47,296 nucleotides of DNA, taken from NCBI GenBank assembly GCA_964470965.1, contig CAYYIS010000039.1, forward strand, positions 1 to 47,296, written 5' to 3'. Shown one piece after another: positions 17,887-26,139 of the stretch. Position numbers and translations under genes: made by a program. A model generated the notes under the pieces. It was not told the origin of the DNA. It worked only from the letters and a program-made list of their open reading frames with translations, and did no database searches. The stretch is from CAYYIS01 sp964470965 (lineage in GTDB: Bacteria > JAAXHH01 > JABIQT01). Numbering within the stretch: the first letter of the stretch is position 1; the number at the start of each line of letters is the position of its first letter.

Positions 17887-18954
17887 TCAACCGAAGGTAT
17901 TACGAACCTGAACCGGTTGACCGGTTTGCACGGACTGCCAGCACGCGGCACCGACGGCGATCGTCTTCGCACCCTCTATCGCATCGGGAGAGGGTTGGCG
18001 GTCGTTAACGATACAATCTTCCAGGTGGGCCATATACTGGCGTACCGCATGGCCGTGACCGTAGGAACCTTCCATGATAGGGTCGAAGGACGTTTGGAAT
18101 TCCGGCAAACCATTCATCTTGTCGAAAATCACATGCACATGACCGCCCTTGAAATCGGTATAATCACATCGGATGCTGCCTTTTGTGCCGTACAGTGATA
18201 GGCCCATCATGGGCATAGGCGGATGTATGACACCGTATGCCGCCAGAATGCGGGCGATTGTACCGTTTGTGAATTTCAGGTTGATAATGAAATTGTCTTC
18301 TATCGGGTATTCCGTTGTCAATCCGCTCCGATTGGCATACACGAAAACTTCCTCGACGTCTCCGAAAAACCATCTTAGTGTATCGATGGGATGGCAGGCG
18401 CCGCCGAACAAGAAATCCTGTGGTGCGTCCACGCGCCATGGTGTGTATTCTGCAACACCACGGATATCATGGACATAATGGGACTCGGCCATCAGAATGT
18501 CGCCGAGGTCTCCATCGTCGAAGAACTGCTTTGCCGTATGGAATTCCGGGTCGAAACGCATAGTTTGTCCCACGAGGAACTTCAGTCCTTTCGACTGCGC
18601 CAACCGGACGATCTGATCACATTCTTCCAGTACGCCTTCACCGCGAGACCGACCTACCAGCGGTTTGGTGCAGACCACATGGTTTCCTGCTTCCAGCGCC
18701 GCGATGCAGTGATCGCCATGCAGATGGTCCGGCGAATACACTGCCACCACGTCGATCTCAGGCCGTTCCACCAGTTCCCGGTATTCAGTCGTCCGGAACG
18801 GTGTCCCATGCTGCTCCGCAACCGTTCTTGTTTTCTCCTCAGTCATTGCACATATACCACGCACCTCGAATCGGGACGCCGGATCTTGGTGCAGGAGGTA
18901 CATGTCCTGTCCCATCCCCAGGCCTATGACGCCGATTCCGATTTTTTCTGACAT
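17887..18954 (-). CDS. Gfo/Idh/MocA family oxidoreductase
   Basis: A 355-residue NAD(P)-dependent sugar or cyclitol dehydrogenase-like protein. The dinucleotide motif is IGVIGLGMGQD. VVAVYSPDHLHGDH followed by CTKPLVG gives the family EKP-type lysine site. GGACHPIDTLRW contributes the C-terminal catalytic His region. The frame is open for 53 codons further upstream, but those residues do not resemble the family, so ATG 18954 is chosen. It is the first gene of a long minus-strand run. A near-consensus promoter with palindromes lies about 100 bases upstream. The substrate cannot be deduced. Confidence 0.88.
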   Translation of the reverse strand: MSEKIGIGVIGLGMGQDMYLLHQDPASRFEVRGICAMTEEKTRTVAEQHGTPFRTTEYRELVERPEIDVVAVYSPDHLHGDHCIAALEAGNHVVCTKPLVGRSRGEGVLEECDQIVRLAQSKGLKFLVGQTMRFDPEFHTAKQFFDDGDLGDILMAESHYVHDIRGVAEYTPWRVDAPQDFLFGGACHPIDTLRWFFGDVEEVFVYANRSGLTTEYPIEDNFIINLKFTNGTIARILAAYGVIHPPMPMMGLSLYGTKGSIRCDYTDFKGGHVHVIFDKMNGLPEFQTSFDPIMEGSYGHGHAVRQYMAHLEDCIVNDRQPSPDAIEGAKTIAVGAACWQSVQTGQPVQVRNTFG

Positions 18955-19056
18955 AGGTAACCCCGTAGAGTATTGATTCATTGATCCAGTGTTCCATCGA
19001 AAACCGTCTTGATCAGCAGGGCAACTGCTTTTCGATTGACGGGGCCGGTAATGAGA

Positions 19057-19085
19057 CATATAATCACCGGTGATTGACCTGTCAA
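19057..19085 (-). promoter_or_regulatory. Strong sigma70 promoter for the oxidoreductase-Nudix-hrpA run
   Basis: On the minus strand TTGACA (19080-19085) is followed, after exactly 17 bp, by TATATG (19057-19062). Transcription would begin near 19050, leaving a leader of about 95 bases before the ATG at 18954. Confidence 0.7.
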
Positions 19086-19087
19086 TC
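19062..19087. promoter_or_regulatory. Two overlapping palindromes, likely operator
   Basis: AATCACCGGTGATT at 19062-19075 is a perfect 14-base palindrome that falls in the spacer between the -35 and -10 boxes of the minus-strand promoter. GATTGACCTGTCAATC at 19072-19087 is a second perfect palindrome covering the -35 box. A further GATTGAC copy is at 19034-19040. This spot lies between divergent genes, so one regulator could control both. The regulator itself is not identified. Confidence 0.55.
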
Positions 19088-19125
19088 AAACTATCCGATT
19101 TTGATAACAACATCAGGAGTATTTA

Positions 19126-19971
19126 ATGGCTATCAGTCGTGACGAATGTCTCAAGCGGTTGGGGGCAACGGTATCCGATGGGCGTCCTATAATTGGTACC
19201 GGCGCCGGAACTGGCCTATCCGCGAAGTGTGCGGAGGCGGGCGGGGCGGATATCATTGTCATCTATAATTCAGGCCGATTCCGCATGGCGGGCCGCGGTT
19301 CCCTGTCCGGTATGATGCCGTACGGTGACGCCAATCAGATCGTCGTGGAGATGGGGGCCGAGGTGCTACCCATCGTCCGGGATACGCCTGTGCTGGCCGG
19401 TGTGTGCGGCACAGACCCTTTTCGGCTGATGCCGGTGTTCCTGAAGCAGCTCAAGGAGATGGGATTCTCCGGTGTTCAGAACTTTCCCACCGTTGGACTG
19501 GTGGACGGCGTGTACCGGCAGAATCTGGAAGAGACCGGCATGGGATATGACCTGGAAGCGGATATGATCGCTGAAGCCCGCAAGCTGGACCTCTTGACCT
19601 GCCCGTACGTGTTCAACGAAGAAGAAGCCCGCAGAATGGCCGCCGCCGGTGCCGACGTACTGGTACCTCATATGGGCCTGACTACCAGCGGCATGATCGG
19701 TGCCCATACCGCGCTTTCACTGGACGATTCGGTAGAGCGGGTCCAGGCCATCCGCGACGCAGCGGTCGCGGTAAACCCGGATATCTACGTCCTCTGCCAC
19801 GGAGGCCCAATCGCAGAACCCGACGACGCCCGGCACGTGATCGCCAATACCACAGGTGTAGTAGGCTTCTTCGGGGCCTCGAGCATCGAACGCCTCCCGA
19901 CCGAACGGGCGTTGACGGCACAGGTTGAGAATTTTAAGAACATTAATGTGGTTCGATCCACATCTGATTGA
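19126..19971 (+). CDS. PEP-hydrolase-family TIM-barrel protein (Tm-1-associated type)
   Basis: A 281-residue TIM barrel of the family that is found alone in bacteria or fused behind the Tm-1/UPF0261 ATP-binding domain. Recognisable stretches are PIIGTGAGTGLSAKCAE, DIIVIYNSGRFRMAGRGSL, GVCGTDPF, GVQNFPTVGLVDG, PHMGLTTSG and CHGGPI. They form the phosphate-binding and acidic rim of the barrel. Members have been called phosphoenolpyruvate hydrolase, but the true reaction is not certain. Cytosolic. AGGAG sits six bases before the ATG. It is divergent from the Gfo/Idh/MocA gene across a short region with palindromic sites, and a cupin gene follows after 122 bases. Confidence 0.82.
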   Translation: MAISRDECLKRLGATVSDGRPIIGTGAGTGLSAKCAEAGGADIIVIYNSGRFRMAGRGSLSGMMPYGDANQIVVEMGAEVLPIVRDTPVLAGVCGTDPFRLMPVFLKQLKEMGFSGVQNFPTVGLVDGVYRQNLEETGMGYDLEADMIAEARKLDLLTCPYVFNEEEARRMAAAGADVLVPHMGLTTSGMIGAHTALSLDDSVERVQAIRDAAVAVNPDIYVLCHGGPIAEPDDARHVIANTTGVVGFFGASSIERLPTERALTAQVENFKNINVVRSTSD

Positions 19972-20093
19972 TTCATTGGTTCTTTATCGGCAGTTATACG
20001 ACTGAGCGCCAAGAGTCGATATCGAATGACAGTGCCTCTGCAATGAACTAAAGTAAGAATGACAGCAGCGATTAAATACTCCAGGAGGAAGGC

Positions 20094-20522
20094 ATGTCCG
20101 ATAGAGGATTACGATTTATCGAGCCGGATGATGTGGAAACGATGGTCTTCGACTGGGGGACAATCAAATGGTTCAGCGAACCGAGGGTGACTGCCACGGC
20201 GCGGTTTACCATGGGACTGGTGATTCTCGAACCGGGGAAGGGGCATGAGCGGCACAACCACCCCGGTGTGGAAGAAACTCTGTTTTACATATCAGGTGAA
20301 GGCGAACAGATGGTGGAAGTAAACGGAAAAGAGGTACGCCAGCACGTACGCCCGGGCATGACCTGCCACATTCCGGCCGATGTCTACCACGAAACCATCA
20401 ACACCGCCTGGGAGCCTTTGCGCATCATAGCGACCTATTGCCCGCCGGGTCCGGAAGAATTCCTGCGTACGTTACCCGGATGTCGGATATTGCCACCAGG
20501 GGCGTTACCAGAACAAGTATAA
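20094..20522 (+). CDS. Single-domain cupin protein
   Basis: A 142-residue cupin. Motif 1 is GHERHNHPGVEETLFYISGE, giving two His and one Glu for metal. Motif 2 is PGMTCHIPADVYHETIN with the further His. Single-domain cupins often isomerise or bind sugars and keto acids. AGGAGG five bases before the ATG supports the start. It is probably co-transcribed with the TIM-barrel gene upstream, although the 122-base gap leaves room for another promoter. Confidence 0.85.
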   Translation: MSDRGLRFIEPDDVETMVFDWGTIKWFSEPRVTATARFTMGLVILEPGKGHERHNHPGVEETLFYISGEGEQMVEVNGKEVRQHVRPGMTCHIPADVYHETINTAWEPLRIIATYCPPGPEEFLRTLPGCRILPPGALPEQV

Positions 20523-20617
20523 CCAATCCCTTAATCACCTTCTGCCGTTTTTTCCGCTTCTCTTGTCTTCATATCTCAACAACCCGTTATTGTTCATGGG
20601 GTCCGTCATTTATTTTA

Positions 20618-20648
20618 GATCGGTTTCTCGTCATCACGTAAACCGATC
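20618..20648. terminator. Perfect 9-bp hairpin between convergent cupin and ilvD genes
   Basis: GATCGGTTT at 20618-20626 pairs with AAACCGATC at 20640-20648 around 13 bases, which can themselves form a CGT/ACG pairing. It is placed tail-to-tail between two genes. No oligo-T tract follows on either strand, so it would be an atypical, perhaps bidirectional, stop. Confidence 0.45.
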
Positions 20649-20658
20649 CCCAATCTCC

Positions 20659-22332
20659 TTACCGTGTCACCGCCCCCTGGGCGGCTGAAGACACCAGTTT
20701 GGCATATTTGGCCATCACGCCGGTTTCGTAGGCTGGTTTCGGTGCTGCCCAGCCCTCAAGGCGAGCCTGCATTTCCCCATCGGATAATTCCACATCCAAC
20801 CGCCGGTTTTCACCGTCGAACACGATGGTGTCACCGTCTCTCAAGGCGGCAATCGGGCCGCCTGCCGCGGCCTCGGGTGCCACGTGGCCTACCATGAAAC
20901 CGTGGGTGGCACCGGAGAAACGTCCGTCCGTCATAAGGGCTACGGAGTCTCCCAGTCCTGCACCGATTAGTGCACCGGTGACGGCTAGCATCTCGCGCAT
21001 GCCGGGACCGCCCTTCGGACCTTCGTACCGGATAACCATCACATCATTCGCCCGGATGCTTCCCTTCAGCACTGCGTCCATAGCCGCCTCTTCGCCGTCG
21101 AAGACTCTGGCCGGTCCGCGGTGCTCGATCTTCTCATGGCCTGCCACCTTAAGCACACAGCCTTCGGGGGCCAGGTTGCCTCTGAGGATCACGTAGCCTC
21201 CGGTTGGTTTGACCGGGTCCGATAGCGGGTGTATCACACGTTGCCCTTCGGTTTCGTTGACCAAATCCGCTTCTTCTCCGATCGTGCGACCGGATACCGT
21301 TTTCTCGTCTCCATGCAGCAGGTCCGCTTCCTTCAGACGATTGGCAATTACCACATTGCCGCCTGCCCGGTACATATCGTTGGCCACAAAACGCCCTCCT
21401 GGCTTCAGATCGGCCAACAGAGGGGTCTGCCGGCTGATGCGGTCGAAGTCGTCGATCACCAGATCAACGCCGGCTTCCTGGGCGACGGCCAGCAGGTGGA
21501 GGACGCTGTTGGTGGAGCCGCCGGTCATCAGAACCGCCGAGATCGCGTTCTCAAACGCCTGCCGCGTCATGATATTCCGGGCGCACATGTTATCCCGCAC
21601 CAGGTCCATCACCAGCTCACCGCAGCGATACGCCACATCCGCTTTCTTTGGATCGTTGGCGGGGACGCTCGCAGTACCCATGGGAGAGATGCCCAGCATC
21701 TCGAACGCGATGGCCATCGTGTTCGCGGTAAACTGGCCCCCGCAGGCCCCGGCGCCCGGACAGGCGCGGTCTTCCATCAGACAGAAATCCTCTTCTGACA
21801 TCTTACCAGCGGCATGCATTCCGACCGCCTCGAACACATCCTGAATCGTGACATCCTTATCGTGGTATTCACCGGGATCGATGGAGCCGCCATACAGCAT
21901 CAGGGAGGGGATATCCACACGGGCCAGCGCCATGACGGTTCCCGGAATGGTCTTGTCACAGCCAGATAGGGCCACCAGGCCGTCGAACATGTTTCCGATG
22001 GTCACCAGCTCGATGGAATCCGCGATCACTTCCCGGCTGACGAGCGAGGCTTTCATGCCTTCACTGCCCATGGTGATACCGTCTGAGATCGAAACCGTGT
22101 TGAATTCCATTGGTGTGCCGCCGGCGGCACGCACCCCTTCTTTTACCCGTTCCGCAAGATCTCGAAGATGGTAGGTGCAGGGGCCGATTTCGATCCATGT
22201 GTTGGCGATGCCTATGATTGGCTTGGCCAGGTCTTCGTCCGTAAAACCGACCGCCTTGAGCATGGCTCTTGCAGGCGCTCTATTGGGGCCGGTGGTGATT
22301 GCGTGGCTCCTTCGTTTTGGATCCTGTGACAT
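20659..22332 (-). CDS. ilvD: Dihydroxy-acid dehydratase IlvD
   Basis: A 557-residue Fe-S dehydratase that makes the 2-keto acids of the valine/isoleucine pathway. The cluster cysteines are C52 in GPCTYHLRDLAE, C125 in SGCDKTIPG and C197 in PGAGACGGQFTANTMA. TDGRFSGATHG near the C-terminus is the second family signature. Sugar-acid dehydratases share these motifs, but the length and the CDKTIPG form fit IlvD. CGGAG lies six bases before the ATG. No other ilv genes are near. The cytochrome and the GarR-like gene upstream form an unusual operon, which leaves a sugar-acid role open. Confidence 0.9.
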   Translation of the reverse strand: MSQDPKRRSHAITTGPNRAPARAMLKAVGFTDEDLAKPIIGIANTWIEIGPCTYHLRDLAERVKEGVRAAGGTPMEFNTVSISDGITMGSEGMKASLVSREVIADSIELVTIGNMFDGLVALSGCDKTIPGTVMALARVDIPSLMLYGGSIDPGEYHDKDVTIQDVFEAVGMHAAGKMSEEDFCLMEDRACPGAGACGGQFTANTMAIAFEMLGISPMGTASVPANDPKKADVAYRCGELVMDLVRDNMCARNIMTRQAFENAISAVLMTGGSTNSVLHLLAVAQEAGVDLVIDDFDRISRQTPLLADLKPGGRFVANDMYRAGGNVVIANRLKEADLLHGDEKTVSGRTIGEEADLVNETEGQRVIHPLSDPVKPTGGYVILRGNLAPEGCVLKVAGHEKIEHRGPARVFDGEEAAMDAVLKGSIRANDVMVIRYEGPKGGPGMREMLAVTGALIGAGLGDSVALMTDGRFSGATHGFMVGHVAPEAAAGGPIAALRDGDTIVFDGENRRLDVELSDGEMQARLEGWAAPKPAYETGVMAKYAKLVSSAAQGAVTR

Positions 22333-22349
22333 GATATACTCCGAAAATC

Positions 22350-22826
22350 TTACCTTAACGTGAGCAGGAACGCCGTCAGATGTTCTACCTGCCTCGTTGT
22401 CAGGTGGGCAAATGTAGGCATGCGCCCCATAAAATGATCGAATCGGGGATTCTTAAAATGCATCCGTAGCCAGACCCGGATGCGTTCATCCCCTTCCCGT
22501 GTGTTCAATATCTCCACGTATTCATCCGTGAAGAGAGCGTAAACATCGGCGCGACTTTCCTTGAGAATTTCCAGATGCCGCTGGTATGCTTCGTTCGATA
22601 ACCGGTCTGTCAGACGAGGGATCAATCCGGCAAGATCCGGTCCGCGGGATACACCGCCGCCGATCGCATGACAGGATGAACAGCCCTGAACTTTAAACAG
22701 TCGCCGGCCGTGGTCCACAGGTGTCTGCGGTGTTCCTGTTTCCTCTTCAGTATTGAGCATCAGGAGCACCACCGCTGCCAGAACGGAGGCGATTCCAAAG
22801 CCGGTCACGACGGTATTACTTTTCAT
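22350..22826 (-). CDS. Membrane-anchored c-type cytochrome
   Basis: A 158-residue protein with an N-terminal hydrophobic anchor (about residues 8-24) followed by one cytochrome c domain. The haem site is C49-SS-C52-H53. The sixth ligand is probably the Met in MGRMPTFAHLT near residue 135. GPDLAGL matches the loop after the haem site. It would face the periplasm and carry electrons. An insert of about 50 residues lies between the haem motif and the methionine. It sits 21 bases downstream of the GarR-like gene and 17 bases before ilvD, an odd place for an electron carrier. Confidence 0.85.
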   Translation of the reverse strand: MKSNTVVTGFGIASVLAAVVLLMLNTEEETGTPQTPVDHGRRLFKVQGCSSCHAIGGGVSRGPDLAGLIPRLTDRLSNEAYQRHLEILKESRADVYALFTDEYVEILNTREGDERIRVWLRMHFKNPRFDHFMGRMPTFAHLTTRQVEHLTAFLLTLR

Positions 22827-22847
22827 ACTTCTCCGGAGTTTGGTAGG

Positions 22848-23738
22848 TTACCCTTTTGCCTCGACACCTGCCATCCTTTCCAGTGCTTTCACGAGCGACT
22901 GGGTCCCTTCATCGCCTTCCCCCGCAGCTTCGATGGTGTTGAACAACTGGTGGGCGATACTCACACCGGGCAATCCCAGCCCAAGTTCATTCGCGGCGCC
23001 AAGTACCAGGCGCAGATCCTTCTGCTGCAATTTGACCATGAAACCGGGATCGAAATCACGTTTGATGACACGCGGTGCCAGGTTGGACAACTGCCAAGAA
23101 CCAGCGGCGCCTCCGCTGATGGCTGCCAGCATCTTCTCAAGATCTAGTCCGGCTTTTGCACCCAGAATCAGTGCTTCGGCCATGGCCAGGTTGGCTACGC
23201 TTACGGCAACCTGGTTACACAGTTTGGTCATCTGTCCGGCACCGCTGCCGCCGATCAAGTTGACATTTTTACCCATGGCTTCGAACACAGGCAGGCAACG
23301 GTTGAAAACATCTTCTTTGCCGCCCACCATGATGGAAAGCGTACCTGCGATAGCGCCCGTGTCCCCTCCGCTCACCGGGGCATCCAACAGATCGACGCCC
23401 TTTGCCTGAAGTGCGGCGGCCATCTCCTGGGTAGCGGAGGGAGAGATGGTGCTCATATCTATAACCACGGCACCGGGCTGCGCTCCTTCGATCACACCGT
23501 TTTCGCCAAGAAGCACTTTCTCCACATCCGGTGTATCCGTAACGATCGTTACGATCACTTCGGACTGCTCCGCTACGGCCTTCGGCGTATCCGCCCAGGT
23601 TGCGCCACCTGCCAGCAGCCCATCAGCCTTGGAAGCTGTGCGGGTGTTGACGGTGCACGAATATCCGGCTTTCATGAGATTTTGACACATGGGTTTTCCC
23701 ATAATACCAAGCCCGATAAATCCGATTTTGGGTTGCAT
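22848..23738 (-). CDS. Beta-hydroxyacid dehydrogenase, GarR (tartronate semialdehyde reductase)-like
   Basis: A 296-residue NAD(P)-dependent beta-hydroxyacid dehydrogenase. IGFIGLGIMGKPM at residues 5-17 binds the cofactor. DAPVSGGDTGAIAGTLSIMVGG at about 119-140 binds substrate and K172 in GAGQMTKLCNQ is the catalytic lysine. The sequence fits 2-hydroxy-3-oxopropionate reductase or 3-hydroxyisobutyrate dehydrogenase. The frame is open for 25 more codons upstream, but ATG 23738 fits the family and has AAGGA five bases before it. It is the first gene of the run with the cytochrome and ilvD, and a promoter lies about 100 bases upstream. Confidence 0.88.
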   Translation of the reverse strand: MQPKIGFIGLGIMGKPMCQNLMKAGYSCTVNTRTASKADGLLAGGATWADTPKAVAEQSEVIVTIVTDTPDVEKVLLGENGVIEGAQPGAVVIDMSTISPSATQEMAAALQAKGVDLLDAPVSGGDTGAIAGTLSIMVGGKEDVFNRCLPVFEAMGKNVNLIGGSGAGQMTKLCNQVAVSVANLAMAEALILGAKAGLDLEKMLAAISGGAAGSWQLSNLAPRVIKRDFDPGFMVKLQQKDLRLVLGAANELGLGLPGVSIAHQLFNTIEAAGEGDEGTQSLVKALERMAGVEAKG

Positions 23739-23790
23739 GGTGGTCCTTTCAAGGATAATTTGGAGATAAAGCGTAAACACTAAATCCGAA

Positions 23791-23841
23791 CAAAAAAATG
23801 GCCCGGTAGTCACACTCCAATGGGGCTCGACTAAGGGCCAT
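23791..23841 (-). terminator. Intrinsic terminator after the rhodanese-MoeB gene
   Basis: On the minus strand ATGGCCC (23835-23841) pairs with GGGCCAT (23798-23804) and is followed directly by six T. The loop is about 30 bases and can fold further. It lies 78 bases past the stop codon of the MoeB-type gene. The next promoter abuts its 5' arm. Confidence 0.75.
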
Positions 23842-23869
23842 ATTATACCAAAAAAACCAGATGAAGCAA
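23842..23869 (-). promoter_or_regulatory. Sigma70 promoter for the GarR-cytochrome-ilvD operon
   Basis: On the minus strand TTGCTT (23864-23869) and a perfect TATAAT (23842-23847) are 16 bp apart. The predicted start near 23835 falls inside the first arm of the terminator. RNAs begun here would therefore lack that arm and escape the stop. Confidence 0.65.
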
Positions 23870-23918
23870 GAACTTCCTGTTATGGTTATTTCGGATGAAC
23901 TAACATTCATCCTTCTTG

Positions 23919-25097
23919 TTAGCCTCCGGCGGCGGTGATACCACAGAATGCCTGGTAATCGATCAACTCGTGTATGGTTGGGTTCTCACCACACAACGGG
24001 CATGACGGATCTTTCGGAACGTTGAATGTCTGGAAGGTCATGTCCAACGCGTCGTACATCAGAACGCGTCCGATCAGGGGATCGCCTTCGTCCAGGATCA
24101 GCTTCAGTGTTTCTGTTGCCTGGATCAGACCGATGGTACCAGGAAGCACGCCGAGCACGCCGGCCTCATCACAGCTCGGTACAGCACCCGGCGGCGGCGG
24201 TTCGGCGTAAAGACAGCGGTAGCACGGACCTTTTTCCGGATGGAACACGGTGGCGTATCCATCGAACTGATAGATACTGCCGTGTACATTCGGTATGCCG
24301 GACATGACGCAGGCGTCGTTGACCAGGTACCGAGTCTCGAAATTGTCGCATCCGTCGACCACGATATCGTAGTCCGCGATGATATCCATGATGTTGTCCG
24401 ACACCAGTCGCTCTTCGTGCTGTACCACGTTGACACCTGGATTCAAATCGTTAATCGTCTCGGTGGCCGACAACACTTTCGCACGTCCGATATCGGACGT
24501 GCCGTGGATAATCTGACGCTGCAGGTTGGTCACATCCACCACATCGAAATCCACAAGGCCGATCGTACCGACGCCGGCTGCGGCAAGGTAGTATGCGGAA
24601 GGAGATCCGAGACCGCCGGTTCCGACGAGCAAGACCTTTGATTCGAGAATTTTAACCTGGCCGCGTTCGCCGATTTCCGGTACGATCAAATGGCGGGAAT
24701 AGCGTTCCCGCTCTTCGGGGTTCAGCGCACGTTCTTTCGCCACTTCGTATCCTGCATCACGCCATCCATTGAAACCCTCCGCCATGGAGATGACATTGGT
24801 GTATCCCATAGCTTCCAGCGATTGGGCCGCGAGGGCGGACCGATTACCCCCCGCACAGTACAAGACGATGTCTTTGTTCCGATCCGGCTCCAGTGCCTCG
24901 ATGCGCAGTTCGAGAAATCCTCTCGGAATGTGTGTCGCTTCCCCAATAAACCCCTGAGCGTATTCATCCTGCTCCCGGGTATCGATCAGGACGAAATCTT
25001 CGCCATTGTTCAGCTTTTCTTTGAGCTGTCCCATGGACATCTCTTTAACCTCGCCCCGAACCTTGGCGAGTAACTCCTGTGACGTTAACCGTGCCAT
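23919..25097 (-). CDS. Rhodanese-MoeB fusion (molybdopterin-synthase adenylyltransferase type)
   Basis: A 392-residue two-domain protein. Residues about 20-120 are a rhodanese domain with the active Cys81 in LYCAGGNRSALAA. Residues about 130-392 are a MoeB/ThiF-type E1 domain: GTGGLGSP at 159-166, DVTNLQRQI at 188-196, and zinc cysteines C292/C295 and C366/C369. This domain adenylates the C-terminal Gly-Gly of a ubiquitin-like sulfur carrier such as MoaD or ThiS, and the rhodanese would deliver sulfur. In eukaryotic MOCS3 the rhodanese is C-terminal, so the order here is reversed. ATG 25097 is chosen because GAGGAG lies seven bases before it. It follows moaA by 49 bases. Confidence 0.9.
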   Translation of the reverse strand: MARLTSQELLAKVRGEVKEMSMGQLKEKLNNGEDFVLIDTREQDEYAQGFIGEATHIPRGFLELRIEALEPDRNKDIVLYCAGGNRSALAAQSLEAMGYTNVISMAEGFNGWRDAGYEVAKERALNPEERERYSRHLIVPEIGERGQVKILESKVLLVGTGGLGSPSAYYLAAAGVGTIGLVDFDVVDVTNLQRQIIHGTSDIGRAKVLSATETINDLNPGVNVVQHEERLVSDNIMDIIADYDIVVDGCDNFETRYLVNDACVMSGIPNVHGSIYQFDGYATVFHPEKGPCYRCLYAEPPPPGAVPSCDEAGVLGVLPGTIGLIQATETLKLILDEGDPLIGRVLMYDALDMTFQTFNVPKDPSCPLCGENPTIHELIDYQAFCGITAAGG

Positions 25098-25146
25098 TGT
25101 CATACTCCTCGGATCAAATTTTCAGTATGCAATTTTCGATTACCAC

Positions 25147-26139
25147 TCACCCTCCTATGGAGGACATCGTTCGCTCCGGTTGGATGAACCCTGGATCGTT
25201 AATTTGGTGTCCCGCTTCTTTGTTTCTGACAGCTTCTACGATGGTTTCGGAGATGAGTTCGTCCGTAGCATTATTTCGTAAAAGTGCCTTAATATCGATC
25301 TCATCAAGCGAAAATAGGCAGGTCCTGAGCTTGCCGTCGGCGGTGATGCGGATGCGGTTGCAACTGCCGCAGAAGGGCTCGCTTACAGACGCGATCAAAC
25401 CGATCTCCCCCTTGCCGTCCTCGAAACGGAACAAATCGGCCGGCTCCCGTTGATTAGGGCGCTTTATCGGAATCAGGGGCCACACGGAAGAAATCAGGTC
25501 GACGATCTCTTTACCGGACAGTACCTGATCTCGACTCCAGGTCCGATCCGCATCGAGCGGCATGTATTCAATAAAGCGGACCTGGTAAGGTTTCGACCGG
25601 GCAAGTGCGGCAAAATCGAGAAGTTCGTCCTCTGTGTAGGCTTTCATGGCGACCGCATTGATTTTGATCGGTAACTGGAAATGCTTCTCCGCTTCTTCGA
25701 GACCTTTTATTACTTCATCCAGCGCATCCCTGCGGGTCATCTCCTTGAATTTTACATCGTCGAGTGTATCGATGCTTACGTTGATGCGGGGCAACCCGGC
25801 TTTGCGAAGATCCTTCGCCATCTTTTTCAGAAGAAACCCGTTGGTGGTCATCGCCATGTCATCGATGCCAGGAATGTTCGAGAGCATCCGGATAAGTACC
25901 GGCAAATCCTTCCGTAGGGTGGGTTCCCCACCCGTCAGGCGAAGCTTGTTGATTCCGGTTTGCGACGCTATTGTGGCGAACCGGGTAATCTCTTCGAACG
26001 TCAGTATTTCCGCTCTCGGCATGAACACCATGCCTTCTTCCGGCATACAGTATATGCACCTGAAGTTGCACTGGTCGGTCACCGAAATACGCAGGTTGTT
26101 GATCGTTCGGCCGAAACCATCTACAAGTTTGTGAGACAT
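25147..26139 (-). CDS. moaA: GTP 3',8-cyclase MoaA (molybdenum cofactor biosynthesis)
   Basis: A 330-residue radical SAM enzyme that, with MoaC, turns GTP into cyclic pyranopterin phosphate. C24, C28 and C31 (CNFRCIYC) hold the SAM cluster. C257, C260 and C274 (CGSCNRIR then TCLF) hold the second cluster that binds GTP. LTGGEPTLRKD is the GGE motif. The protein ends in Gly-Gly, as MoaA needs. AGGG lies six bases before the ATG. It leads a two-gene operon with the rhodanese-MoeB fusion. MoaC, MoaD and MoaE are not in the window. Confidence 0.95.
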   Translation of the reverse strand: MSHKLVDGFGRTINNLRISVTDQCNFRCIYCMPEEGMVFMPRAEILTFEEITRFATIASQTGINKLRLTGGEPTLRKDLPVLIRMLSNIPGIDDMAMTTNGFLLKKMAKDLRKAGLPRINVSIDTLDDVKFKEMTRRDALDEVIKGLEEAEKHFQLPIKINAVAMKAYTEDELLDFAALARSKPYQVRFIEYMPLDADRTWSRDQVLSGKEIVDLISSVWPLIPIKRPNQREPADLFRFEDGKGEIGLIASVSEPFCGSCNRIRITADGKLRTCLFSLDEIDIKALLRNNATDELISETIVEAVRNKEAGHQINDPGFIQPERTMSSIGG

